DNA from: Neurospora tetrasperma FGSC 2508
Lineage: Eukaryota > Ascomycota > Sordariomycetes > Sordariales > Sordariaceae
Assembly: GCF_000213175.1 (NCBI RefSeq)
Contig: NW_009799179.1
Coordinates: 2,095,954 to 2,159,953 of the forward strand
Length of the DNA: 64,000 nt
Direction of reading: 5' to 3'
Under the pieces are notes generated by a model that was given only the letters and a program-made list of their open reading frames with translations, was not told the origin of the DNA and searched no databases. This document shows, piece after piece, positions 38,804 through 50,657 of the stretch (its first letter is position 1; each line of letters opens with the position of its first letter). A program made the translations under genes and the position numbers.

Positions 38804-39065
38804 TATTATAGGGTTAGCCTATATACTTTATACTTAGTACTAGCGTATAGTAGCTTCTAAGACTACTATACGCTATTATTACTACCGGCTATTATTATTA
38901 CCGGCAATTAATTAGTTAGAGTGCTACTTGCTGTGGGTCTATAGACCCGCCGGCGGTCGCCCTTATAAGGCCAGCCTTCTAAGCACTCAGCTATACACTT
39001 CTCTTCCTTTCTCCTTCGTACAATTACGTATATTTACATCTACTATCTACCCTTTGCCCGTAATA
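38804..39065 (+). repeat. Right LTR of element B
   Basis: 262 bp starting TATTATAGGGTTAGCC and ending CCCGTAATA; followed by GGCAG, the target-site duplication. Confidence 0.88.
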
Positions 39066-39070
39066 GGCAG

Positions 39071-40069
39071 TTTCTATATTTATTTCGGCAGTCGCAGCCT
39101 CGGTTATATTAGGGTAAGCGTTTTCAATTGCTATAGCCTTTATCCTTATTTTCGTCTTTATTTTTACTTTTTTCTTTATTACTATCGCAATTATATTTTC
39201 CATACTTGTATAAAGACTTCGTCCCTCTATTATACTATTTGTCGCTACGCTTATTATTACGTTAGTCGTCCCGGCGGCGATCCTTTAAGTCGGAGCCGAA
39301 GCTACGAAGCTGATTATTACTACGTTTATTATAACGGTTGAGAGTAGTTGCACGAAGTACTAATTTTATTTCTTCGATTTTTATTATATAGGTATCTAGG
39401 GAGTTATTTACAATTAGCGGGGGTATAAACGATTTAATACGGAGCTCGAAGCTTAATTAGATTTAAATTATAACTCTATACTAATTTTTATTATTTTCTA
39501 TAAGGATTCTTATTACTTTAGTATATTTTAATTTTCGTTAGATAAATTAGGTTATTACTCTGTCGTTTTTCGCAATATCTCTTAGGCGGAGGTTTATTTC
39601 TATAAATTTACGGGTCGCTATAGCGGGGTCGTTTGCAAATTGTAACTTCAGTTTTAGGAGTATATATTCTAACCCCTAGGCTCTTAGGTCGCTTCGGCTA
39701 TCGTAGGTCAGCTCGTTAATCTACTATATTATAGCGGGGCTAGTAAATAGGTTAGGTAGTAGGCGGATAAATTGGGTGTTTATATCTCTTATTTTACGTA
39801 GGGATTCAATACGATTAGTAAAATTAAAAACGTTTATAAAAATTATCTTATTACCGTCTTACACCATCCCCTCGTTATTTAAGTTATTATATAATAGGTT
39901 AAATATACCGATATTTTCCTACTTAAGCTTTTATTTATAGGTCTATAAGTAGGGAGCGGCGTAGGGTATATTACTTAAATTAATTATATTAGGGGGTAGC
40001 GTATTACTTAACGTTCCTTTATAAGGGTTAGAATTCCCTAGGTTATTAAGAGGTACTCTTACTATATTA
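39071..40069. other. Interior fragment of element E between B and D
   Basis: About 1 kb of E left between two nested elements. It has patches of higher GC and one opening that starts inside B's right LTR (38,928-39,341) but shows no conserved product. In E's orientation this should belong to the gag/protease part. Confidence 0.55.
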
Positions 40070-40074
40070 TTTAA

Positions 40075-40297
40075 TATTATAGGGTTAGCCTGTAATATAA
40101 TTGCACTACACGCCTCCAGTCTAGAGCTATCGACGGCTCTAGTTACGTACAATCCCACGTGCGTGTACGTATACGGACTAGCCTAAACTAGGCTCTCGCC
40201 TATATAGCCAGTCCTCTACGTATACTTCCCTTCTCCTCCCTCGTATAATAATATATATCCTACCTTACCCCTAACGGTGCCCTTTCGCCCCGTAATA
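40075..40297 (+). repeat. Left LTR of element D
   Basis: 223 bp starting TATTATAGGGTTAGCC and ending CCCGTAATA. The ends match those of the A/B family while the middle is different. Contains short inverted motifs such as GAGCTATCGACGGCTC. Confidence 0.88.
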
Positions 40298-43200
40298 GTT
40301 TATTATACTAAGCTATTACGTTGTATAGACTTACCTTTTAGTAAAAGAGGAAGATTGATCGCAATTATATTAATTAATTAATTAAGATTCGTATCTGTAT
40401 AATTAAGACCTTTGTTACAATCCTAAACTTCGAACTAAATAATTACTAAGCCGAATATTATAATTAAGTAGTTTGCCTTTTCCTTCTTCCCCTTATACTT
40501 ACTAGCGTATTAATTTAGTAATTAATATCCAACCCCCTAATAACTAACAACTTTTTAGTAATTATAGTAATTAACGCTCTAATAATAACCGATTTAATTA
40601 ATTGTAATTATTATTTAAATATTTTATAAGCGTTCGAGACCCTTAATAATTAAGCGTTTGTTACTAGCGATATTCTAATTAACGACGCCTTTAGCCTTAC
40701 TATTCTCCCTATCTTCTGCGCTATATTTATAATTTTTAACTAATTAATTTATAAGGACGTCGTTGGAGTTAGAATAGAGGTATACGAAGTAGAGGAGTTA
40801 TTTAAAGTCTCCGAGTCCTAATTAGTTTCGGCCTAGTAAGAAATTAAGTAGTTTAATAGTAATATTACTATAGTCTAAATTAAAGCCCTCCTTTAAGTAT
40901 AGGAGGCTATAAGAAAATATAAAACTATAATTAAGGCTATTCGTAACGCTTATACTATTAAGGTCGGTTCTCTTCGTATAAATATCGCTACCCTAAGGTT
41001 AGAACTTTCTACCCTAAAGGCTAACTTTAAAGCTACTTATTAAAAGTAGAAGGAAAAGTATTAGAAGATAATTAACGAGCTATATTAATATTTTATCGCT
41101 ACTTAAACTTTTAATATTGTACTTCCGGAAAATAATTCTAGTAACAATAATAACGAATCTAAACTTAATACTATAGCTTCTACGGACAATAGTAGCGGTT
41201 ATAAATCGGTATTATATATTATTATATTACTTATATTTAACGGTAAAGATACTACTATTAAGCGATTTACTAAATTTCACATTTAGCGCTTCTGTATTTA
41301 GTTCGTTTAGTCGGACGATTTTTAATTCTTTAATATTAAGTATAAGAAGTTCTCGTTTATTACCCGCTCTATTGAGGGCGCTCCCTTCGAAACTATTAAA
41401 TTCGAATTTACTAAAATCTTAACCGAATTTCTAACTAAATAGTTTATAACCGAAGTACTTTTAGTTAAATTTATTATAAAATATAATAACGTCGACGTTA
41501 TCGTCTATTCTTACTATAAATTCGAAGAGTTAAAAATAATTAAAAGTATAAAGTAGTAAGAGTTCGAAGATAATTTTACCCGCCTAGTCGACTATTATAA
41601 TTTTAACGATGGTATAAAGATTTACTACTTATATTAGAAGATTTTAGACTATATTTATATTACTATCGCTTATTAAAACCCCTAACCCGCTGACGATAAG
41701 TATAATAAATAATTAATTCTTATTTGTAATTTCGCAAAGAATTTAAAGGATAAAGATTAGCGTAATAAGAGTTTTAACCTTTACTATAAGACCGGTTTTA
41801 ATACTACCGCCACTAGTATTTCTAGCGCTTTTATAGTAGTTAGAGAGGTAATTATTAATTAAGGAGGTTCCGCTATAGACTTCGATATACTATTTACCTC
41901 CGACGTTTAAATCTTACGTATAATTAATAATAAAGTCTTTAAATACCGTATAAAGAATAGTATATATACCTACTGTAGTAAAAAAGGTTATTATTTAGCG
42001 GAGTATCGTTTTTGTATTAATTTTAAGAAGGAAGTTAAACCCTATAAGGATAAAAATAGGAATTAGAATAAGAATAAGAATAGCGGCGGTAATAATAGTA
42101 ATATTAATAGTAACGGCGGTTAATAGTAGTAGCCGACCTAGGGCTAATACGGCTATAGTTAGTAGCGTTTTAACTATAGTAACGGCTACTAAATTAATAC
42201 TATAAGTACTAATTTCCCCCTAGGCTTCCCGGCGGCGGCTCTAAGCACCCCTAGCCCCGGCAATTATTACTACCCGGTCCCCGTCTATTAGCTCGGTTTC
42301 GTCGGCCCTATTATAAGTAACAAAGCTAATTTAGTCCTAGGATAGGGAAATATATAGCCTTTAAATTAAATTGCACTTAGAGGCGCCCGCCCGTAGGATA
42401 AAAAGGAGTATTATAAGGGTTCGTCCTTATACAGCTAAATATTATCAAAATAATTAAATCTTTAATAGATAGCTATTATAAATATTCTAATTTATTAAGT
42501 CTCTCTATCTATTTATCTTACGGACTATATAAATTGTATTATTCTACCCTTATTAATAGCGGGTATACTATACTTAACTTTATTAACCGGCGCTTTATTT
42601 TCTAATATTAATTACCTTTCTTTAAATTATCATCCCTTAAATTATTATACTTTATTAATAGTTAAACGAAAGGTAGTATTACTTATTTCTCTAAGTTAAT
42701 AATGTAAGTAGGCGTTTATTGCGAAGTTATTAATTTATTTATTTATAACCTCGTTGAAAATAATCTTATTATTCTCGGTTATCCCTAATTAGTATATTAC
42801 GCCCCGGGCATCGACTAGTTTAATAATTCCTTCTACTTTAGGTCTGCTTATAAATAATATAGCTATTTCCCTTACGGAACTATTAATTATTATACTCCCT
42901 TAATATTTTACTACCTTTCCCCTCCTCTTTTTAATACGCCCGGTATTCGTCCTATATATAAAAAAACCTTTATATAAGGAAGTATCCGACGAAGGAGAGT
43001 TAAAACCGGTACAAGTAGAGTCCGTCCGCCGCCTATTTATTTTTACAATTATAAAACGAATTACTTATTAGAGGTTTAACCGCTTTAAAAACTGAGTAGC
43101 TAACCGATTAAATACTACCCCGCTCGGTAAGACTCTAACTAGCCCTAATTAAATACTAATATTAATAGACCTCCCTTTGAATACCCTAGCCCGCCGATTA

Positions 43201-46200
43201 ACGCTATATTGGATTATTAGAGGAGTTTGTACCGGAATTATAAACTACCGGTCTCCGACTCGTTTCTATAGTACCCCTAATAATCCTGTTAATTTTAATA
43301 ATATCCGGGAATTCTCTACTATAAGCTTTAATTAATTAGTTAAAATGCTAAAGCTTTAAATTATTTATACTATTAGGGTTGAAATGGAAAAGGATATTAG
43401 AAGGATAATAGAAAAGGATTAAGCGAGGGACGAAGGAGGCGTCCTAAATCCTAAGAGTATAAGTAATAATTTAATAGAGGAAATAATTAAAGAGGTTTTA
43501 ATAGGTTATAATTAGAAATATAAGAGGTTATTTAATAATAATTATTATTAATAAATTAATACTTTAGCTAGGAGGGGAGATACAACCGCCTTACGCGTAG
43601 TAATAATCGTTAATTCTATTTAAATTAATAATACTAATAATAATTTCCTACGCTATGAAGAAACTATTAACGAATATTTTACTACTAATAGTATTAATAT
43701 TAATAAGATTACGTCCGAAAATGTTACTAAATTCTACGAGAAAGTAAATAAGCCCCCAAAGACCAACGCCGAAATCTAAACTAAGCTTTTTAAGTAGTAC
43801 TAGTATTATATTAATACTTTTAAGTAAAAAGGTATAAAGGTCTTCCTACCTAACCGTTCGTACGATTTTAAATTCGAACTCTATTTAGGAGCTTTACTAT
43901 CCGCTATTTGCAATTGCGTTTTTAATTTAAACGAATTTAATGTTATTAAAAAGTAAATTAATAATAACTTTAAAAAGAAGTTTATCCGGCCGTTATAATT
44001 GGAAGCCTTAGCGCCGGTCTTATTTATTAAAAAGCCGGGAGGTAGAGTCCGTATTTATATTAATTATAAAAGTATTAATAATATTACCCTTAAATCCCGC
44101 TACCTACTACTACTTATTAAAGAAACCTTAGATACGATTTATTATATTAAGATTTTTACTAAATTCGATATTATTACAGCCTTTAATAGGATTCGTATTA
44201 AATAAGGTTATAAATGGTTAACCGCTTTTATAATACGGTTTAGTTTATTTAAATTCCTAATTATTCCTTTTAGTTTATAAAGCGCCCCCGGGGCTTTCTA
44301 GAATAATATTAATAATATTCTGTATAATATTCTTAACGTTTATACGACTGTATATTTTAATAACGTTTTAATTTACTCGGACAATGTAAAGGACTACGAA
44401 CAGTATATTAACAATATTTTCGACCAATTGGTTAGAGTAGAGCTTAATATTAATATTAATAAATACGAATTCTATATTATACGTACGAAGTATTTCGGCC
44501 TAATTATTACGCTAGAGGGTATTAAAATTGATTCTGAGAAGGTTAAAGCCGTAATTAAATAGCTAGCCCTAGAATTTAAGAAGTCCCTCTAATCTTTCCT
44601 CGGATTTACGAACTTTTATTAACGGTTTATAAAAGACTTTTTAATAATAGTAATTCTATTATATAAATTTATAAAGAAGGACGCGGCTTAGGTATAGAAT
44701 AATAACTATTAAAGAGTATTCGAATCCTTTAAGTAAGCCTTTATTAAAGGCCCTATTCTAAGGATTTACAATTAAATTAAAAATATTATTATTAAGACGA
44801 ATACTTCTAATTAGGTTGCCGGCGGTACCCTATTATAGTATGGTAATAATAGCGTTCTTTATCTTATAATTTACTATTTAACTAAATATATTTCGTAGGA
44901 ATATAATTATAATATTTATAATAAGGAATTATTTATTATTATTAAGGCTTTAGAGGAGTAGAAGCTAGAGTTCGAAAGAGCCTAGTAGCCGTTCGATATT
45001 TTAACCGATTATAAAAATCTATAGACTTTTACAATTAATAAGCAATTTACCTAGAGGTATATATACTAATTTCAATTCTTATCTTAATTCAACTTCTTAA
45101 TAAAATATACGCCGGGCTTTAAGAATCTACGCTCTAATACTCTAAACTATAAAATTAACAACCGCCCTAATAGTAAAGAAGACGGCTGCCTTGTCGCTCG
45201 TAAGAGACCTTTATTAAATCCTTTATAGTTTGAAGATAATTATTTCAAAAACCCCGCTACTAATTTTTCGCTATATTTACTCAGCCCCAAGGATTTCAAT
45301 ACTAAATCTACCGACGACCTTATCTATATAAGCTATAAGACTTCGGTCTTCTTCTAAAAATTAATATTATATTTAATAAATATATTACGGCGGTAATAGT
45401 TACTAATTATTAGGAAGGTATTCTATAGAGCCTTCTCTAAGTGCTACGTTATTAATAAGATAATAAAATAGAAAGATAGAATAATTATTAATCCCTATAA
45501 TAAAGACTTTTAATTATAGTTAATTAATTACTAATATAATACTCCTAGCGCGGGTTACCCTAGCTGTAACGCCTTATATAAGCTCCTATAATACGATTTC
45601 TATTAGAAAGGGATATATAATAATATAAGGCTCTTTTACAAGGGCTACCTCCTATATACAAAGATTAAATTGTTTAAGTATAGCTTTACCGGTTATTTTA
45701 AGCCTATAGCCGTCTCCCTAACGCCCTAGAGGGACGTTTCAGTCGATTACGTTACCCTACTATTAGAAAGTACCTACTTCGGCCAAACCTTTAAATACGT
45801 CGCTATCGTCGTCAACCGCCTTACAAAAATACATTACTATATTATAATTATAACCCTTGAAGCCGAAGAATTAACTGACCGTTTTATCGACCGTATTTAT
45901 TTTATTTACAATTTACTAACTAATATCCTATTTAATAGAGGTACCCAATTCGTATTACAATTTTAAATTACTTTTTATAAGAGGTTATCCGTCGTTTACA
46001 AACTAACCTCCGCCTTCTACCCGTAGACTAATATATAAATTAAATGTATTAATATAGAAATAGAATAGTATTTAAAGTTCTATATTAATTGGGTATAAAC
46101 GGATTAAGCAAAGTAATTAATATTCGCAAAGTTCGCCGGCAATAATACTATCTCCTTATTAATAGAAATTTTACTATTCTTCGCTAATTATAATTATTAC

Positions 46201-47218
46201 CCTTATATAAGTATAGAACCCCGTACCCCGCTACTACTAAATTTCTCGCCGGTTTAATTTAAGGAATACTATAAAGCTAATAAGCTAGTAAACTACTTCT
46301 AAAAAATATAGGACTTTACTATCCAATAGACCCGCCGTATATAAGAACGTTATAAGGATAATACTAATAAAAAATATATTAATTCCCTTAAATATTATAT
46401 TAATAATATAATTCTCCTAAATATAACGAACCTCGCTAATACTCGACTATATATAAAGTTCTCCCCTCGTTAGGAAGGCCCCTTTAAAATCGTCCGTACC
46501 GATTTATATATAGTCTACCTCTCCCTACCCGCTAATATAAAATACTTACTAATCTTTTATATTTCTATAGTATAGTTTTAATTGGGTACGGGACTACCCG
46601 GTTAAAATACTATAATAAATGTAAAGGTAAATAAAGGCCAGGTAATAATACGAACGGACAATTAAGAAGAATATAAGGAATAGGCCTTTAAGAAGTTTAT
46701 TAACTATATTCAATTAAGTAGTAACGTATATTAGTATTACTACGTTAAATAGAGGATTAGAAACCCTACTTAAGAACCGGTTACTAATATAATTAATTAC
46801 ACGTACTACCTCTAATAATTTTATTACGAGAACCCGGCTAAATTAGTACTACCAGGAGTCCGGAAAGTCTTCTAACGCTTCGCCTCCGACTCCCTATCTA
46901 CCCCCGCCCCTACTCTAATACCGGAGCCTCCGCGTTACTACTTTGCGCGCCTCCAGTAGGAAACGGCCTCCGTAGCCGATATAAGGCTACTCCCGAATAT
47001 AGTAACGACGGTGCCGGTTAATATAACGGTTAATAAGGATAAAAAAGATAAGCTATATTTAATATTTAGTAAAATTATACGACGGTTAATAGATATATAG
47101 TTTAGAAAGCTATCCCTAACGTAATTAGTAGACTATAATCGATTTTAAAGAGGGAAATTATTATTATACGTATATATAGGACTTTTTAACTCTATAAGCT
47201 TTTTTTGAAGGAGGATAA

Positions 47219-47441
47219 TATTATAAGGTTAGCTTATAATATAATTATACTATACGCCTCCAATCTAGAGCTATCGACGGCTCTAATTACGTACAATCCT
47301 ACGTGTATATACGTATACAGACTAGCCCAAACTAGGCTCTCGCCCATATAGCTAGTCCTCTACGTATACTTCCCTTCTCCTCCCTCATATAATAACGTAT
47401 ATCCTACCTTACCCCCAACGGTACCCTCTCGCCCCGTAATA
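47219..47441 (+). repeat. Right LTR of element D
   Basis: 223 bp colinear with 40,075-40,297; followed by TTTAA. Confidence 0.88.
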
Positions 47442-47446
47442 TTTAA

Positions 47447-48871
47447 TATAGTACCTTAGGCTTGCGGGGATTAGTAGGAGGTTAGTATTACTATACTCTA
47501 CCCTATAGAAAGAAAATAAGCGGGTTAAAAGTTTAAGGATATATTTAAACCGCTTAAGTTAGCTTGCGTTAAGGAGGGTTAATTGGGTTGGTTAATAGGG
47601 ATTACTAACTTTATACCCAGGGTAAATTGTAGATTAGTCGTACTAGGGTTAATTATAATACCGGGTTTCAATCCTAATTTGTTACAAAGATTAGTAAAGG
47701 CCGTTATTAAGGTTCGGTTTGTATCCTTTATTGCGTTGTGTAGTTACTAGTTATCGGTCTGCCTAGCTGCCTTTAATTATTTAATTAGGTCGGTAAGACC
47801 TTCCAAACGCGCCGTTATAATTTTATTTTATTAAAAGAAGTATTCTAACGTTAGTTTATTATTTCTTGGGACTATAAATAGTTTAACAACTTTTTTACTT
47901 AGATTAAGGCCGGGTATATTTGTTTCGTCTACGGGGCTTGCTGCTAGTAGTATAGCCTTACTTTTTTCTTTATTCTTTAAATCGGTACTAGTATTTATTT
48001 AATTAGGTAGGAGACTTATTATTTATAATTGTATGCGTTTTACTACTATTTGCGTTTTAGGTCAGTTAATTACTATTTCGGTTAATAATATTATAATTTA
48101 TTTTTCGAAGTCTAGAAAGTTCTCTACTACTTTTTAGTATTCGCTTTTATTAGAATTAAAGTTATTATCCTCTTTTTTATTAATATTAATATCCTCGTTA
48201 GTCCAGTTATTTTTTGTTCGGGTGTCTTCCGTCCGGTTATTTTGTAGCGGAGGGGGGTTTTATTATTCGGATATCTTGGGTTGAAAGATATTAATAGAGT
48301 TTAATTAATTACTTTTTCTTAGGGTTATCTTTTAAGAATTTAATTAATAAGTGTTTGGGTTCTTAATAATCTTGGGGGGAAAAATTATAATCGTCCGAAG
48401 GATAGTTATTATAATTTTATAGGGAAGAGAGTTTAATAGTCGCCCGAAGGGTAGCTACTACTTCTTTTTCGAAGGATATACTAATTGTTCGAAGAATAGT
48501 TATTAGGGGGAAACCCTTAGCGTTGAAGCTATTTAGATAATTTTAAATAAGTCCGGATCCGGGTAGTAAAATTGCGTTCCAATTGCAAAGCGTAATTGAA
48601 AGGTAGGGAATTTAAAGCGCGTTATTAAATGTACATTAAAGGTATAAATACTAGTACTTACTTAAAGAGTATTATTATTGCAGGGGGGTTTTATTATTTC
48701 TTAAATTTACTAACAGCGACCTTTAAGATAGTAATAGATCTAAGTTTACTTTAAGTCCTTTCAAAGAGAGCTACTACTAGGGTTTACAAATTTAATCGAT
48801 AGTTGGAATTAATACTTTAAAAACTGCAATTAATTACTGGGGGGCTCGACGTTGTAGTTACAATTACTATA
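47447..48871 (-). other. Interior of element E next to its 5' LTR
   Basis: About 1.4 kb of E between D and E's right LTR. By position on the minus strand it is the leader and gag end. No domain is recognisable by eye. Confidence 0.5.
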
Positions 48872-49159
48872 TAATAGCGTACTCTAGGAGTATATATAAA
48901 TATTATAATTAAGTAAAGTATAATATTAAAGAAAGAGGGTGTAGCCGAAGGCTTATACTAGTAGTTGGGTTAATATACCTAATTGCATATCGCTTCCTTA
49001 TCTAATCTAAAGTAGGTTAGCAACCCGCTACCGGCATGCGCGGCCCTATCGGACGGTATACTCGTACCGCGGGTGCCGGCCCGGCAGGTAGGATGCTTGC
49101 CGCGGGCTGGAGTTATAGCGATATTGTCTAATATTATAGATCTAGCTAATCCGGCATTA
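48872..49159 (-). repeat. Right LTR of element E (5' LTR)
   Basis: 288 bp, partner of 9,648-9,935; followed by ATAAA. The block around 49,020-49,110 is clearly more GC-rich than the same block in the left LTR. Small open frames overlapping it on both strands are by-products. Confidence 0.85.
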
Positions 49160-49164
49160 ATAAA

Positions 49165-49867
49165 ATTCGTTGGTATAGTAAGGGATTTAGTATTTATTGC
49201 GGGAATTAGGATTTCGATTGCTACTTTATTATATAACCCGTCTTTAATTAGTCTATATCGCCTACTTTTTAATAGTATTACAAAGAAAGAATCAGAAGAA
49301 AAGTTAGAATATAGTAGATAGATTATAGTAGATTTAGGAAGTAAAATAATTACCTTACAGTAGTTCAAATACCAGTAAAGGGTTATTACCTCTTGTGTTG
49401 GGCTTGCGCTAGCGTAGGTGTAAAGGCTTATATAGTATACAATCTTCCTAATTTGTATATTAAGTTAGAAGTATTTTAATTAATTGAAAGAGGGGATTCT
49501 TACTATTAGGTATAGATTTAAGTTCGTCGGTTGGACTAGGGAATCGAAGGGTATACCCTTTAATAGGGACCTCCCTAACGTAAAAGGGCGTAGTACTGTA
49601 ATTAGGGCGTTAATACTCTTCTTACGCATCTTTAAAATAGATAAACCTATCCTTCTCCTTTACTTTAGTCGGTTACGAGTTTGGGTTATTTATACTTATA
49701 ATAGTAGCGTACGGGATAGGCAATATAGAGTAGACAAAGAGACATTGGGCAATCGGGATTTAATTAATTTAGTATAGTAAAAACTATACTTTTCTGGGTA
49801 TACAATGTGCGTATGGTAGAGTTGCACCGGGTAGCCTTAGTGTACTAGAAATGTATATGTGGGCCGG
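49165..49867. other. Island sequence right of E, unidentified
   Basis: Moderately AT-biased sequence, contiguous with 7.2-9.64 kb before E inserted. It contains a 97-codon opening (49,484-49,777, plus strand, basic C-terminal half) not recognised as any family. The GC bias returns to normal towards 49,800. Confidence 0.45.
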
Positions 49868-49903
49868 GAAAAAAATGGCGCGTTTTACGCTTAAAGAGAT
49901 AAG
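49868..49903 (-). repeat. Right copy of 36-bp inverted repeat at island edge
   Basis: Reverse complement of 5,138-5,173 with one transition. Immediately outside it composition is normal. Confidence 0.7.
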
Positions 49904-50657
49904 CTTGAAAACTTAACCCTCTGATATCTGACCCTAACCCTCCTTCATCTCATCAAACACAATTTCAATTTCCAAAGTTTCAGCTCCAACGGAAATCAGG
50001 GGCAACAACAAAGCGCAGCAGGGGACTGGCTGGTGGATCTGCTACTGGTCAGCCCCTGCAGAACGAAAACGACCCCGCCCCAGAAGTGTGGGTCCTGTCA
50101 CACCCCTCCACATGCTTGAATCTTGTCCTTGTAATGTTTAGAGCTCTTAACTCGCTGAACTCGGCTGTAAGAGGATGAGATGGATGTCTCCTAAGGTTCA
50201 CTTAGTATCAAGTAATCGTAGGTGTCTAAAACGTGGTAACAGTATACTTGACGAAGCTGTTGACTGTCATCTCCATAGAGGACATCTATGTACATATGTA
50301 CGGTATACAACCGCAAACCTATCACATCGTGTACTTACCGCAATGGTGGGGATGATTGGTGCAGGTACATCGCTCATCCTCTCCCCCAAATGGCAACAAA
50401 CTGCAGCGAGGTGTAAATAACCAGGAAGGCAAGTGGAAGGTACCGAACACGTTGACCGCCTCGGGGCCCCGCTCTAGTGTAATTTACCTTGTCCTCGTCC
50501 ATTGACAACAATTGAGGCAAGTGATCTGAAGAAGTGTACATTGTCGTCGCAGCGCGGCGTTTATATAGTTGGCCATCTCCCCCAGCTTTGTACACTTTTC
50601 AGGGTTTATTACTTGTCCTTTCCCCATCTTCGTCCACAACACCAAAACACCATCACA
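49904..50657. other. Upstream region of the phosphomannomutase gene
   Basis: Normal-composition intergenic sequence. An 81-codon opening at 50,175-50,420 shows no recognisable product. The only promoter-like signal is the TATA-like box listed separately. Confidence 0.5.
50561..50568 (+). promoter_or_regulatory. Possible TATA-like box upstream of phosphomannomutase
   Basis: TTATATAG lies about 95 bases before the ATG, followed by a pyrimidine-rich stretch (TTTTCAGGG, CCTTTCCCC) of the kind seen near fungal transcription starts. The position is reasonable for a strongly expressed housekeeping gene, but there is no direct support. Confidence 0.3.

Larger units (their letters stand above)
15027..39065 (+). 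mobile_element. LTR element B, Ty3/gypsy-like, fossil, same family as A
   Basis: Inserted in E: flanked by GGTAG (15,022-15,026) and GGCAG (39,066-39,070), a 5-bp duplication with one C/T difference. The left LTR is split by element C; its two pieces (15,027-15,260 and 32,129-32,156) add up to 262 bp, the same as the right LTR. Without C and its duplication, B is about 7.17 kb. Internal sequence 32,157-38,803 runs colinear with copy A: gag-like region first, then reverse transcriptase/RNase H and integrase regions. Broken in dozens of places; no intact gene. Confidence 0.87.
40075..47441 (+). mobile_element. LTR element D, Ty3/gypsy chromovirus-like, fossil
   Basis: 7,367 bp with two 223-bp LTRs, flanked by a perfect 5-bp duplication TTTAA (40,070-40,074 and 47,442-47,446). 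A purine tract (GAAGGAGGATAA, 47,207-47,218) precedes the right LTR. Recognisable parts in order: gag with a zinc-knuckle-like stretch (about 41.97-42.01 kb), reverse transcriptase (43,999-44,205 holds matches RIYINYKSIN and FTKFDIITAFN), RNase H (about 44.9-45.1 kb), integrase (about 45.5-46.5 kb, with a C-terminal stretch near FSPRWEGPFKI) and a chromodomain-like stretch near 46.73-46.80 kb. The chromodomain suggests a chromovirus. Broken in dozens of places. Inserted in E. Confidence 0.87.
9648..49159 (-). mobile_element. LTR element E, Ty3/gypsy-like, fossil (host of the nest)
   Basis: Bounded by two 288-bp LTRs and flanked by the 5-bp target-site duplication ATAAA (9,643-9,647 and 49,160-49,164). 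With nested B and D and their duplications removed it is about 8.1 kb, a normal size for the family. Its own sequence lies at 9,936-15,026, 39,066-40,074 and 47,442-48,871. On the minus strand a gypsy-type reverse transcriptase is recognisable around 12.5-13.1 kb (short matches such as PVFVV and FERPTV), with RNase H and integrase expected further left and gag towards the right LTR. Coding parts are broken in dozens of places. It is the oldest layer of the nest. Confidence 0.85.

Noticed and set aside
39943-40158. Minus-strand opening across the left LTR of D
   Set aside because: It crosses the E/D insertion junction, so it cannot be an old conserved gene; a chance frame.
43999-44205. Open reverse-transcriptase piece as a working host gene
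   Set aside because: It is a fragment of fossil element D bounded by that element's own LTRs and surrounded by decayed sequence.
50175-50420. 81-codon opening upstream of phosphomannomutase
   Set aside because: No domain, no introns or context to support it; similar in length to other chance openings nearby.
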